The translations under genes and the position numbers were made by a program. Shown here in pieces: positions 37,499-46,278 of a DNA stretch of 64,000 nucleotides. Source of the DNA: Verrucomicrobiales bacterium (GTDB lineage: Bacteria > Verrucomicrobiota > Verrucomicrobiia > Limisphaerales > JAYPXF01); NCBI GenBank assembly GCA_002715965.1, contig PBAL01000012.1, forward strand, positions 48,971 to 112,970, written 5' to 3'. Every line of letters starts with the position of its first letter. Within the stretch, counting starts at the first letter, position 1. Below the pieces are notes generated by a model. It was not told the origin of the DNA, did not search any database, and saw only the letters and a program-made list of their open reading frames with translations.

Positions 37499-39232
37499 AT
37501 GGAAGTTCCTTACATACCCAAAGACGCCCCCTTTACCGGTGACCAACGAGCCTGGCTCGGCGGTTTCCTCGCCGGCTTGCATTCCCGATCGTTTGTGGTT
37601 GGCGAAGCTGCCCCAGCGAACGCAGCGCCCGTCGCGGCCAGACCCATCGATATCCTGTTCGGAACTCAAACCGGCAATTCCGAGGAACTCGCCAACGACG
37701 CGGCCGCGATGGCCCGCACGCGCAACCTGAAACCTCGGGTCTCTGAACTGGACGCCATCAGCATGGATCAGTTGGCGGAAATGGAAACCTTGCTCGTGGT
37801 GATCTCCACCTACGGCGAAGGTGAAATGCCGGACAACGCGCAGTTGTTTTGGGATGCGCTTTCCGCGAACACCGCACCGCGGCTCGAGTCGCTTGAGTAC
37901 GCCGTGCTCGCCTTGGGTGACACCAGCTACGAGCACTTCTGCATGGCAGGCAAACTGGTCGATACCCGGCTGGAACAGCTGGGTGCCCGGCGCATTGCCA
38001 ACCGACTCGATTGCGACGTGGATTTTGAGGAACCGTCCAAACAGTGGCTGGAAGCCACGATCCCCATTGGTGGCGAAGGCGGCTCGTTCGAAGAGGCCCC
38101 GGCTCCGGCGAAGACGGGATGGTCGCGACGGAATCCTTATCCGGCCAAAGTGATCGACAACCGCAATCTCTCCGGCCCGAAGTCAGCCAAGGAGATTCGG
38201 CACATCGCCTTCGATCTGGCCGACAGCAAATTGGCTTATGAAGTGGGGGATGCCCTCGGGGTGATGCCCGTCAATTGCGCCGATCTCGTGCAGGCGTGGC
38301 TTAAGCGACTGGGCGCGAGCTTCTGGGACGAGGTGCCCGGAAAAGACGTGGTTCTGGGAGAACTGCTCACCCGATCTCTGGAAATCAGCACGCCTTCCCA
38401 AGAACTCTTGGCCGGATTGGAGCCGCTGGTAAAAAACCAGGAATTCAGTCATGTGTTTCACGACGACGATCGTGAAGCCCTCGATGCCTTCTTGTGGGGC
38501 AAAGACACGCTCGACCTCTTGAATCTCAAGCCGGACCTCAAATTCGATTTGACGGAACTGCTCGGCTGGCTCAAGCCCTTGCAACATCGGGCTTACTCCA
38601 TCTCCTCAAGCCCCAAGGCGCACCCCGGTGAAGTGCATCTGACCGTGGCAGCCGTTCGCTGGACCTATGATGGCCGCGAGCACAAAGGCGTTTGTTCCAC
38701 CTACCTTGCGGACCAGGCGCCCGTAGGCGAACCGGCCGGGATCTTCATGATGCCGAACAAAGCCTTTCGGATCCCGCAGGACGATGATCTACCCATGATC
38801 ATGGTCGGGCCAGGCACGGGCATCGCCCCCTTTCGAGCTTTTCTGGAAGAGCGCCGAGAAAAGAGTGCCAAGGGCCTGAATTGGCTGTTTTTTGGCGACC
38901 AACACCGGGAAAGCGACTTCATCTACGAAGACGAGCTGCACGAGATGAGCAAGAGCGGCCTGTTGACCCGACTTGACCTGGCCTTCTCGCGCGACCAAGC
39001 CGAAAAGGTCTACGTCCAGCACCGGATGAAGGAGAACGGCGCCGATCTGTTCGCCCTGCTCGAGGAAGGGGCGCATTTCTACGTTTGCGGTGATGCCACC
39101 CGCATGGCCAAAGACGTCGACGCCGCTCTTCACGCGGTCATCGAGAAACACGGAAACAAGACTCCGGAAGCAGCCGCTGAATACGTCAACGATCTCAAGC
39201 GGGCCAAACGTTACGTCCGAGACGTCTATTGA
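37499..39232 (+). CDS. CysJ-type NADPH diflavin reductase
   Basis: This is a 577-residue protein closely resembling the sulfite reductase flavoprotein alpha subunit. An N-terminal arm (1-48) is followed by a flavodoxin domain (IDILFGTQTGNSEELANDAA; STYGEGEMPDNAQ; LALGDTSYEHFC). The FAD domain has RAYSISSSP at about 364 and GVCSTYLAD, the NADPH domain has MVGPGTGIAPFRAFLEERRE at about 437, and the C-terminus KRYVRDVY is as in CysJ. It moves electrons from NADPH through FAD and FMN to a partner. No sulfite reductase haemoprotein (cysI) is present. The gene starts 3 bp after the glutamate synthase gene, which makes that enzyme the likely partner (inference). Confidence 0.92.
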   Translation: MEVPYIPKDAPFTGDQRAWLGGFLAGLHSRSFVVGEAAPANAAPVAARPIDILFGTQTGNSEELANDAAAMARTRNLKPRVSELDAISMDQLAEMETLLVVISTYGEGEMPDNAQLFWDALSANTAPRLESLEYAVLALGDTSYEHFCMAGKLVDTRLEQLGARRIANRLDCDVDFEEPSKQWLEATIPIGGEGGSFEEAPAPAKTGWSRRNPYPAKVIDNRNLSGPKSAKEIRHIAFDLADSKLAYEVGDALGVMPVNCADLVQAWLKRLGASFWDEVPGKDVVLGELLTRSLEISTPSQELLAGLEPLVKNQEFSHVFHDDDREALDAFLWGKDTLDLLNLKPDLKFDLTELLGWLKPLQHRAYSISSSPKAHPGEVHLTVAAVRWTYDGREHKGVCSTYLADQAPVGEPAGIFMMPNKAFRIPQDDDLPMIMVGPGTGIAPFRAFLEERREKSAKGLNWLFFGDQHRESDFIYEDELHEMSKSGLLTRLDLAFSRDQAEKVYVQHRMKENGADLFALLEEGAHFYVCGDATRMAKDVDAALHAVIEKHGNKTPEAAAEYVNDLKRAKRYVRDVY

Positions 39233-39261
39233 TGGAATCAAGTTTTCTTCGTGGCGCAATC

Positions 39262-39299
39262 ACTGTCGGTGTATTGCTAAATCCTAACGGTATCTTGCG
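39262..39299 (-). promoter_or_regulatory. 21-bp-spaced direct repeat pair in reverse orientation before pntAA
   Basis: Read on the minus strand, CGCAAGATACCGTTAGG starts at 39299 and AGCAATACACCGACAGT at 39278, 21 bp apart. This is the same family as the repeats near haem/iron genes. The pair lies in the 135-bp spacer between the diflavin reductase and pntAA, 68 bp before the pntAA ATG but facing away from it. It may act on pntAA from the opposite orientation or drive an antisense transcript into the reductase gene. Confidence 0.5.
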
Positions 39300-39367
39300 G
39301 AATTACCTGGGCAGCGAAAATCTATTCTCGACCCATCGCCGTCGGTAGATAGCATCCAGCGCTCCAT

Positions 39368-40492
39368 ATGACACTGGGTGTTCCAACTGAATTGAGCGAT
39401 CAGGAACCGCGAGTCGCGCTCGTGCCCGATGCCGTGCGCCGTTTGCGAAAGCTGGAAGCGGAGGTGCTGATCGAGAGCGGGCTGGGCAAAGAGATTGGCC
39501 TGCCGGACGCGGATTACGAAAAGGCCGGAGCGGTGATTAGCAAAGACCGGCGTGAGGTTCTGGAAAAATCGGACGTGCTCCTGCGAGTTCGTCCGCCTTC
39601 CGTGGACGATCTCGAAGGGGTTCGCGCGGATACCCTGCAGATCGGCTGCATGGATCCCTTCAAGTCCGGCGATCTGATCGGCGAATTTGCCAAGCGGAAG
39701 CTGAATGCCATCGCCATGGAACTCGTTCCGCGCATCACGCGGGCGCAGAAAATGGACGTGCTTTCTTCGCAGGCCAATCTGGCCGGTTATGTGGCGGTCG
39801 TGATTGCCGCCGATCAGTTGGACCGGATTTTTCCCATGATGACCACGGCGGCCGGGACCATTGCCCCGGCGCGCGTGTTTGTGCTCGGCGCGGGTGTTGC
39901 CGGGCTACAGGCGATTGCCACCGCCAAGCGCATGGGCGCGCGGGTCGAAGCCTACGACGTCCGCCCCGAGGTGGCCGAACAGGTCAAGTCCGTCGGCGGC
40001 AAGTTCGTGGAAATCGACGTGGGCCAGACCGAAAGCACAAAGGACGGTTACGCCAAGGCACTGACCGACGAGCAGATCAAGAAACAACAGGAAGCCATGG
40101 CCTCGATCTGTTCCCGCTCGGATGTGGTGATCACGACGGCCAACGTCTTCGGTGGCAAAGCACCCCGCCTGGTGACCGCCGAAATGCTCGACGCCATGAA
40201 ACCCGGCAGCGTCGTCATCGATATGGCCGTCGAAAGCGGTGGCAACGTGGAGGGCATCGAGGCGGACAAGGTCATTTCCCGCAAAGACGTGTCCCTGATC
40301 GGTTACTCCAATCTGCCGGCCCGCGTGCCGGTGCACGCCAGCCAAGTCTACGCGGCCAACCTGGTCGCCCTCATCGAGGAGTTCTGGAACCAGGAAACGA
40401 AGGCGCTCGAATTGAAACCCGACGACGAAATCCTGAAGTCCTGCCTCCTCACCCACCAAGGCGAAATCGTCAACGAAAGATTTAAATCATGA
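39368..40492 (+). CDS. pntAA: NAD(P) transhydrogenase subunit alpha, part 1
   Basis: This is a 374-residue NAD(H)-binding domain I of the proton-translocating transhydrogenase. The start is GVPTELSDQEPRVALVPDAV, where the usual second residue block is KE. The RxxxQKMDVLSSQANLAGY signature is present, along with dinucleotide motif VFVLGAGVAGLQAIATAKRMGA and the mobile-loop segment IGYSNLPARVPVHASQVYA. As a separate polypeptide it is the three-subunit layout (pntAA-pntAB-pntB). It catalyses hydride transfer between NADH and NADP+ driven by proton entry, giving NADPH. It lies downstream of the NADPH-using reductase/glutamate synthase pair and overlaps pntAB by 4 bp. Confidence 0.95.
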   Translation: MTLGVPTELSDQEPRVALVPDAVRRLRKLEAEVLIESGLGKEIGLPDADYEKAGAVISKDRREVLEKSDVLLRVRPPSVDDLEGVRADTLQIGCMDPFKSGDLIGEFAKRKLNAIAMELVPRITRAQKMDVLSSQANLAGYVAVVIAADQLDRIFPMMTTAAGTIAPARVFVLGAGVAGLQAIATAKRMGARVEAYDVRPEVAEQVKSVGGKFVEIDVGQTESTKDGYAKALTDEQIKKQQEAMASICSRSDVVITTANVFGGKAPRLVTAEMLDAMKPGSVVIDMAVESGGNVEGIEADKVISRKDVSLIGYSNLPARVPVHASQVYAANLVALIEEFWNQETKALELKPDDEILKSCLLTHQGEIVNERFKS

Positions 40493-40790
40493 GTGGAGAA
40501 ATTCTTATCTTCGTCCTGTTCGTGTTCGTGCTCTCAATGATGTTGGGACTCGAATTGATTTCCAAAGTACCGGCCACCTTGCACACGCCGTTGATGTCCG
40601 GTTCCAATGCCATCTCCGGCATCACCATCGTCGGCGCTTTGCTCGCCGCGAGTGCATCGGAGAGCGACACCTTCACCATCGTGCTCGGCACGCTCGCCGT
40701 CGCCTGCGCCACGATCAACGTGATTGGCGGTTACCTCGTAACCGATCGCATGCTCAGCATGTTCAAGAAGAAGGAACCGAAGGAGAAGCC

Positions 40791-40794
<4 letters not shown>
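40489..40794 (+). CDS. pntAB: NAD(P) transhydrogenase subunit alpha, part 2
   Basis: This 101-residue membrane protein forms part of domain II of the transhydrogenase. Three helices are visible: ILIFVLFVFVLSMMLGLELI, then the NAISGITIVGALLAA segment, and LGTLAVACATINVIGGYLV. The motif LHTPLMSGSNAISGI is diagnostic of PntAB. The gene overlaps pntAA and pntB by ATGA-type 4-bp junctions, so the three are translationally coupled. Confidence 0.95.
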
Positions 40795-42155
<1,361 letters not shown>

Positions 42156-42221
42156 TCACGAGATCTCCAAACGATTCTCCGTGGCAGCGCTCAGGATTCG
42201 GTCAGTTGTCAATCCAACGCA

Positions 42222-42935
42222 ATGAAGTGCCTGAGCCAGACCTTCGAGACAGTCCTCGAGAATCTGGCTGCGGACGACTGGCTTCTCGATCAACTCGCCA
42301 ACCGTCCCGATCCCCTGCTCCGATTCTGGCAGCCAAGTGAGCTGGCAGTGATCATCGGTCGTGGCAAACGCGTGTCCGATGAGGTGGACGTCGAAGCTTG
42401 TCGGCGAGATGGCGTCTTGATTTTTCGACGAACCAGCGGAGGAGGCACGGTCCTTCTCAGTCCCGGTTGCCTTTGCTACTCCCTGGTCCTCTCCGACACC
42501 CATCCACTGGTTTCGGAATCCGTTCCGGCCACCACTCGCAACATCCTCACCGTCCTCGCGAGCGCATTGAGTTCCATCGACGACACCGCGGTGTCGATCG
42601 CTGCCGATCAAGACCTGACCATCGGAGACCGAAAGATCGGCGGATGCGCGCAACGGCGAACCCGGTCCGGAACTCTCTTCCACGGCACCATCCTGATCGA
42701 TGCCGACCTGTCCTCGATTGCCCGCTACCTGAAGCAACCTTCCCGCCAACCGGACTACCGGCAAGAGAGAGCCCATGAAGAATTCCTATCGAACGCGCCG
42801 TGGAACTTCGCGACGACGGCGGAGGCGATTCGAGCAGCCTGCGGCGCCACCACCACCGTCGAAAAATTCCCTCCAGAACAACTGAATTCCCACACGGAAA
42901 AACTCAGCGACCCATCCTGGATCCATTCTCGCTGA
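42222..42935 (+). CDS. Lipoate-protein ligase A-like protein
   Basis: This 237-residue protein belongs to the BPL/LplA/LipB fold. The lipoate-adenylate loop is FRRTSGGGTVLLSPGCLCYS (about 68-87), the catalytic Lys is in IGDRKIGGCAQRRT, and the next strand is LFHGTILIDADL. It attaches lipoate or octanoate to target lysines, for example the AceF lipoyl domain encoded at 26623-27885. It lacks the C-terminal accessory domain of classical LplA, so it could be an octanoyltransferase (LipM-like) or LplA that needs a separate partner. It lies 66 bp after pntB. Confidence 0.82.
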   Translation: MKCLSQTFETVLENLAADDWLLDQLANRPDPLLRFWQPSELAVIIGRGKRVSDEVDVEACRRDGVLIFRRTSGGGTVLLSPGCLCYSLVLSDTHPLVSESVPATTRNILTVLASALSSIDDTAVSIAADQDLTIGDRKIGGCAQRRTRSGTLFHGTILIDADLSSIARYLKQPSRQPDYRQERAHEEFLSNAPWNFATTAEAIRAACGATTTVEKFPPEQLNSHTEKLSDPSWIHSR

Positions 42936-42949
42936 TTCCGACTCGCTGG

Positions 42950-43693
42950 CTATTTGCCGCCCGCGAGGTTGGTGAAGGATCCGGTGACGTAGGAGGCCTC
43001 ATCGGACAGAAGCCAGGCGATCGCACGGGCCACTTCCTCCGGCGTGCCACCACGTTGCAGTGGAATCTGCGACGCGAGGCGATCAACCCGCCCCGGCTCT
43101 CCGCCGTCCGCGTGCATGTCGGTGTAAATAAACCCGGGCCGTACGGCATTGACCCGGATCCCCTGCTCCGCCAACTCCAGCGAAAGTCCTTTCGTCAGCG
43201 TATCCATCGCACCCTTGGAAGCCGCGTAGTCGGTGTATTCGAACGGAGAACCGGTTCGGGCAGCCACGGAAGAGACGTTGACGATAGCCCCGGACGTTTT
43301 CACCCGACGGACAAATTCGCGGGAACAGAGAAAGCAACTGGTCACGTTGTTCGTCAGTACCTCGTTGAATCGCGCAGCATCGATATCCACCAGGCGAGAC
43401 TGTGGAAAAAGCCGGCCAGCGTTGTTCACCAAATGCGTGACCGGCCCAAGCGCCTTCTCGACCGCGTCAAACAGCGACGCAACTTCCCCCTCAATCGAGA
43501 CGTCCGCCTCGCAGGCAAACGCTTTGCCTCCGGCGGCCTCGATGGCTGCCACCACGGTTTCCGCGCTCGACACCCGGGATCGAAAGTTGACGCCAACGCG
43601 GTAGCCTTGACTGGCCAGCAACTTCGACGTGGCGGCACCGATTCCCCGACTGCCACCGGTGACAATCACGACTTTCTTCAAATGCTCCGCCAT
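42950..43693 (-). CDS. Short-chain dehydrogenase/reductase (FabG-like)
   Basis: This is a 247-residue SDR. The ATG at 43693 gives MAEHLKKVVIVTGGSRGIGA; a longer frame to 43963 has no similarity. Cofactor motif TGGSRGIGAA, NNAG at LVNNAGRLFP, catalytic Ser in VNVSSVAA, and YxxxK in YTDYAASKGAM are all present. The tail EASYVTGSFTNLAGGK is an SDR end with GG but without the usual D. It is transcribed toward the lipoate ligase (14-bp gap between stops). The sequence resembles 3-oxoacyl-ACP or glucose-1-dehydrogenase-like SDRs; the substrate is unknown. Confidence 0.9.
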   Translation of the reverse strand: MAEHLKKVVIVTGGSRGIGAATSKLLASQGYRVGVNFRSRVSSAETVVAAIEAAGGKAFACEADVSIEGEVASLFDAVEKALGPVTHLVNNAGRLFPQSRLVDIDAARFNEVLTNNVTSCFLCSREFVRRVKTSGAIVNVSSVAARTGSPFEYTDYAASKGAMDTLTKGLSLELAEQGIRVNAVRPGFIYTDMHADGGEPGRVDRLASQIPLQRGGTPEEVARAIAWLLSDEASYVTGSFTNLAGGK

Positions 43694-43739
43694 AAACCAA
43701 GGATAGCTTGGAGGTTGGTCGAAGAACGAGGCGATTAAA

Positions 43740-43777
43740 CGCAATTCACCGTCAACCTTTCGCAAACGATCGATAGC
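43740..43777 (+). promoter_or_regulatory. 21-bp-spaced direct repeat pair (outermost copy)
   Basis: CGCAATTCACCGTCAAC at 43740 and CGCAAACGATCGATAGC at 43761 are 21 bp apart. The pair lies 47 bp upstream of the divergent SDR start and about 480 bp upstream of the haem receptor. No -10-like hexamer appears at the 18-19 bp distance seen for other pairs, so it may be an upstream or auxiliary site. Confidence 0.55.
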
Positions 43778-43932
43778 AGGCACGCAGAGAATCTGCCAAG
43801 CTGCATCTGCTTGGTGGGCGGGTGCAGACACCGCTCTGAAACTGCCCTTCGTCTCTGAAAAATCTTCTGTGTAAATCGAGCCACAGGAAATTTCGTCCAC
43901 CGGGCAAATTTTCCCCCCGGTGATTGGAATTT

Positions 43933-43970
43933 CGCAAATCGCCGAAAGCAAAACGCAATTCACCGACAGC
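43933..43970 (+). promoter_or_regulatory. 21-bp-spaced direct repeat pair with TATAAG downstream
   Basis: CGCAAATCGCCGAAAGC at 43933 and CGCAATTCACCGACAGC at 43954 are 21 bp apart. TATAAG at 43990-43995 follows by 19 bp, a good -10. Transcription from here would begin near 44000-44003 and give the haem receptor gene a leader of about 250 nt, close to the leader length predicted for the HemS-like gene. Confidence 0.7.
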
Positions 43971-44106
43971 GCAAGGTTGCAATTGGTCGTATAAGTTCAG
44001 TGCCGGTGGGCGTGCATCACCACAACATACGCAACACACAGTCGGCTCCTCCTGCCTGGATCGACTATCGCACGCTCACCGGTTCCTTCGTGTCCGGCAC
44101 GGCCTA

Positions 44107-44184
44107 CGCAAATCACCGACAATGCCGCAAACGGCCAACAGCGTTTGGCAATCTACCGACAGACAAGCGCAAGAGAGCGCAAGC
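44107..44184 (+). promoter_or_regulatory. Array of four direct repeats before the haem receptor gene
   Basis: Copies begin at 44107 (CGCAAATCACCGACAAT), 44126 (CGCAAACGGCCAACAGC), 44147 (GGCAATCTACCGACAGA) and 44168 (CGCAAGAGAGCGCAAGC). The last three are spaced exactly 21 bp; the first is 19 bp before the second. The array ends 66 bp before the receptor ATG, similar to the distance seen for the flavodoxin and PepSY genes. Confidence 0.65.
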
Positions 44185-44216
44185 GCTGCCGAAATTCGTT
44201 CTTCACGATGTCTGCT

Positions 44217-44245
44217 GCCGCGTGGGCCTGAATCGTCCACGCGGC
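44217..44245 (+). promoter_or_regulatory. Strong hairpin just before the haem receptor start codon
   Basis: GCCGCGTGG (44217-44225) pairs perfectly with CCACGCGGC (44237-44245) around an 11-nt loop. The stem ends 5 bases before the ATG ATG at 44251, and no Shine-Dalgarno sequence is visible outside it. It could control initiation, for example by blocking ribosome access, or be the end of an upstream attenuated transcript. Confidence 0.5.
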
Positions 44246-44250
44246 ACTGA

Positions 44251-46278
44251 ATGATGAAAAACAGATCCTTTAGGCATGCTATCCTGTTGGGCGCGACCCT
44301 CGCGTGTTCACCCTCGGCTCTTCTGGCGCAATCCAGCAATCTGGTTCAACTGGAAGAAATTACCATCACCGCGACTCGTAGTCCGCGGCCGGTGAGCCTG
44401 ACTCCGCAGGAGGTGAACATCATCAGCCGCACGGAGCTCGAGAATCGAATCGTGCAGGACTTCGATGACATTTTCAAATATGAGACTGGTGTGGCGGTTA
44501 GTGGTTCGCCCCGGCGAATCGGTCAACGTCCCAACATTCGTGGGTTGAGCGATGATCGTGTGCTCCAACGCATCGACGGTGCGCGCCTGAATTTCGATTC
44601 CGGCCATAAGGGGCAGGCTTTTCTGGAACCAGCCTGGTTGCAGAGCGTTGAAATCGTGCGAGGTCCGTCACCTCTGTTCGGATCGGGCGGTCTCGGTGGC
44701 ACGGTCAGCATGCGCACTGTGGAAGCCAGCGACTTCCTGGGTGAAGATCAGGGCCATGGCATGCGCTTGAATGTTGGTTTTCAGGGAGCCAACGAGGAGT
44801 TCAATGTTTCCCCGATGGCATTCGGCAAACTTGAGGGTGGTAAGATAGAATACACCCTCAGCTACAATGGGCGCTTTTCCGGCGACATCAATACAGGTGG
44901 CGACAACGCCGACCTGCTGAACAGCAGTGAGAACCTCAACTCAGGCATGGCCAAGGTCGTTTATCGGGCATCCGAGAACACCACTCTCAAATTCACGTCC
45001 TTGAACTTCTCCGATTCCCAAACGGTGCCACCCAACACCTCGGCAACCGGACCAACGCTCGTTGATCGGGACACGTTCCAGGGCGTGAACAATCTTCAGT
45101 TCGAACACAAGCAACCAGACACGTTCGTCGATCTCAGTGGTAACTTTTACTACAACCATATGAATCTTCGAGAAATCCGGAACACGGATGGACGGGACGA
45201 AGAGGTCGATTTCAACACGATTGGCTTGAACATCCTGAACCGGCAGGAGTTTGAAACCCTGATCGAAGGATCCGAGGTGAAGCTGACTTACGGGATGGAA
45301 TACTTCGGCGATGAGCAGGACGGTTTGCGCAATGACGGTGCCCATCTCTTTTTCCCGGATTCAGAGTCCGATCACATTTCCGCCTACGTTCAGGGTGAGC
45401 TGAGCCTTGGTGACGGGCTGATAAACCTGTTGCCAGGTGTCCGTTACGACGACGTGAGCATTGAAGACTCCACCGGCGCTGAGAACGGAGACTCCGAGGT
45501 GAGCCCGCAGTTGGGTGCGGTGATCAAGCTCGATCGACAGCTCAATCTCGCCGAGGGCGACTACGTTGCCTTGGCCGCGAACTATAGCGAAGGTTTTCGC
45601 GCTCCCTCATTCGGCGAGCTGTTCACTTCCGGCGCTCACTTCCCAGGTGGGGTATTCGTTGCCAATCCGAATTTGCGTCCGGAGACCAGTTCCAATTGGG
45701 AAGTCGGCCCACGAGTCAAATACGGCAAGGCCAGTGCAAAGTTCAATTACTTCAAGACGCGCGCCAAGGATTTCATCGATTTCAATGTGGCATTCGTTCC
45801 GCCTGCCGGTCCGCTGAACTTCACTCCAGTCAATGTAAACACCGCGGAACTCGACGGTATCGAAGTCGAAGGTCGGTTTGATGTGACGGAGAGCATTGGA
45901 TTGTGGGGGAACTACACACGGATTCGGGGCGCTAACCTGACGGCCAATGAGCCGCTGGCATCTGTGTCACCGGATCGCATCACGTTGGGCTTGGATTACA
46001 CGATGGCCGAGTATGGGCTCTTCACCGGACTGCGGCTTACGCACAGCGACAAGCAGGATCGTGGAGCAACACTGACGTACGAATACAGCTTGTTGGACTG
46101 GCAGGTTGCCTGGCGTCCAGGCAGGGCGCGACATGACTTCGGTGCCTGGGCCAAGCGCTGGCAGGTCAACTTCGGCATCGACAACGTTTTGGATCGCGGA
46201 TACCGACAGCACCTGGCCGGATTGCCTGACCCGGGGATCAACCCGAAGGCGTCGGTCAGCTATTCGTGGACCTTCTGA
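44251..46278 (+). CDS. TonB-dependent outer-membrane haem receptor
   Basis: This 675-residue protein starts with a signal peptide (to about residue 27, LLAQ). A TonB-box-like LEEITITATR, the plug domain (about 40-150, with RPNIRGLSDDRVLQRIDGAR) and a 22-strand barrel ending in YSWTF follow. The extracellular haem signature is complete: FRAP at 449-452, His463 in GAHF, and NPNL at 472-475. These are the FRAP/NPNL box and His that define bacterial haem/haemoglobin receptors. It imports haem across the outer membrane with TonB energy. No TonB/ExbBD or haem ABC transporter is in the window. Repeats upstream suggest haem/iron control. Confidence 0.88.
   Translation: MMKNRSFRHAILLGATLACSPSALLAQSSNLVQLEEITITATRSPRPVSLTPQEVNIISRTELENRIVQDFDDIFKYETGVAVSGSPRRIGQRPNIRGLSDDRVLQRIDGARLNFDSGHKGQAFLEPAWLQSVEIVRGPSPLFGSGGLGGTVSMRTVEASDFLGEDQGHGMRLNVGFQGANEEFNVSPMAFGKLEGGKIEYTLSYNGRFSGDINTGGDNADLLNSSENLNSGMAKVVYRASENTTLKFTSLNFSDSQTVPPNTSATGPTLVDRDTFQGVNNLQFEHKQPDTFVDLSGNFYYNHMNLREIRNTDGRDEEVDFNTIGLNILNRQEFETLIEGSEVKLTYGMEYFGDEQDGLRNDGAHLFFPDSESDHISAYVQGELSLGDGLINLLPGVRYDDVSIEDSTGAENGDSEVSPQLGAVIKLDRQLNLAEGDYVALAANYSEGFRAPSFGELFTSGAHFPGGVFVANPNLRPETSSNWEVGPRVKYGKASAKFNYFKTRAKDFIDFNVAFVPPAGPLNFTPVNVNTAELDGIEVEGRFDVTESIGLWGNYTRIRGANLTANEPLASVSPDRITLGLDYTMAEYGLFTGLRLTHSDKQDRGATLTYEYSLLDWQVAWRPGRARHDFGAWAKRWQVNFGIDNVLDRGYRQHLAGLPDPGINPKASVSYSWTF

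Noticed and set aside
35993..37936. A 647-codon minus-strand open frame opposite gltB and the diflavin reductase gene
   Set aside because: It is the mirror of strongly conserved coding sequence on the plus strand, has no recognisable domain and spans two real genes.
37499..39232. Calling this gene cysJ of a sulfite reductase operon
   Set aside because: The sequence is CysJ-like, but no cysI or other sulfate assimilation gene is in the window and the immediate partner is gltB, so the symbol was withheld.
43740..44184. Reading the repeat cluster as a CRISPR array
   Set aside because: Repeats are 17 bp and degenerate, the period is 21 bp so there is no spacer of normal length, and no cas genes are present.
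44000..44254. An 84-codon plus-strand frame ending in TGA over the haem receptor ATG
   Set aside because: Not listed as a gene: it begins at the predicted transcription start with no ribosome-binding site and overlaps the operator array. It is mentioned only as a possible coupling leader.
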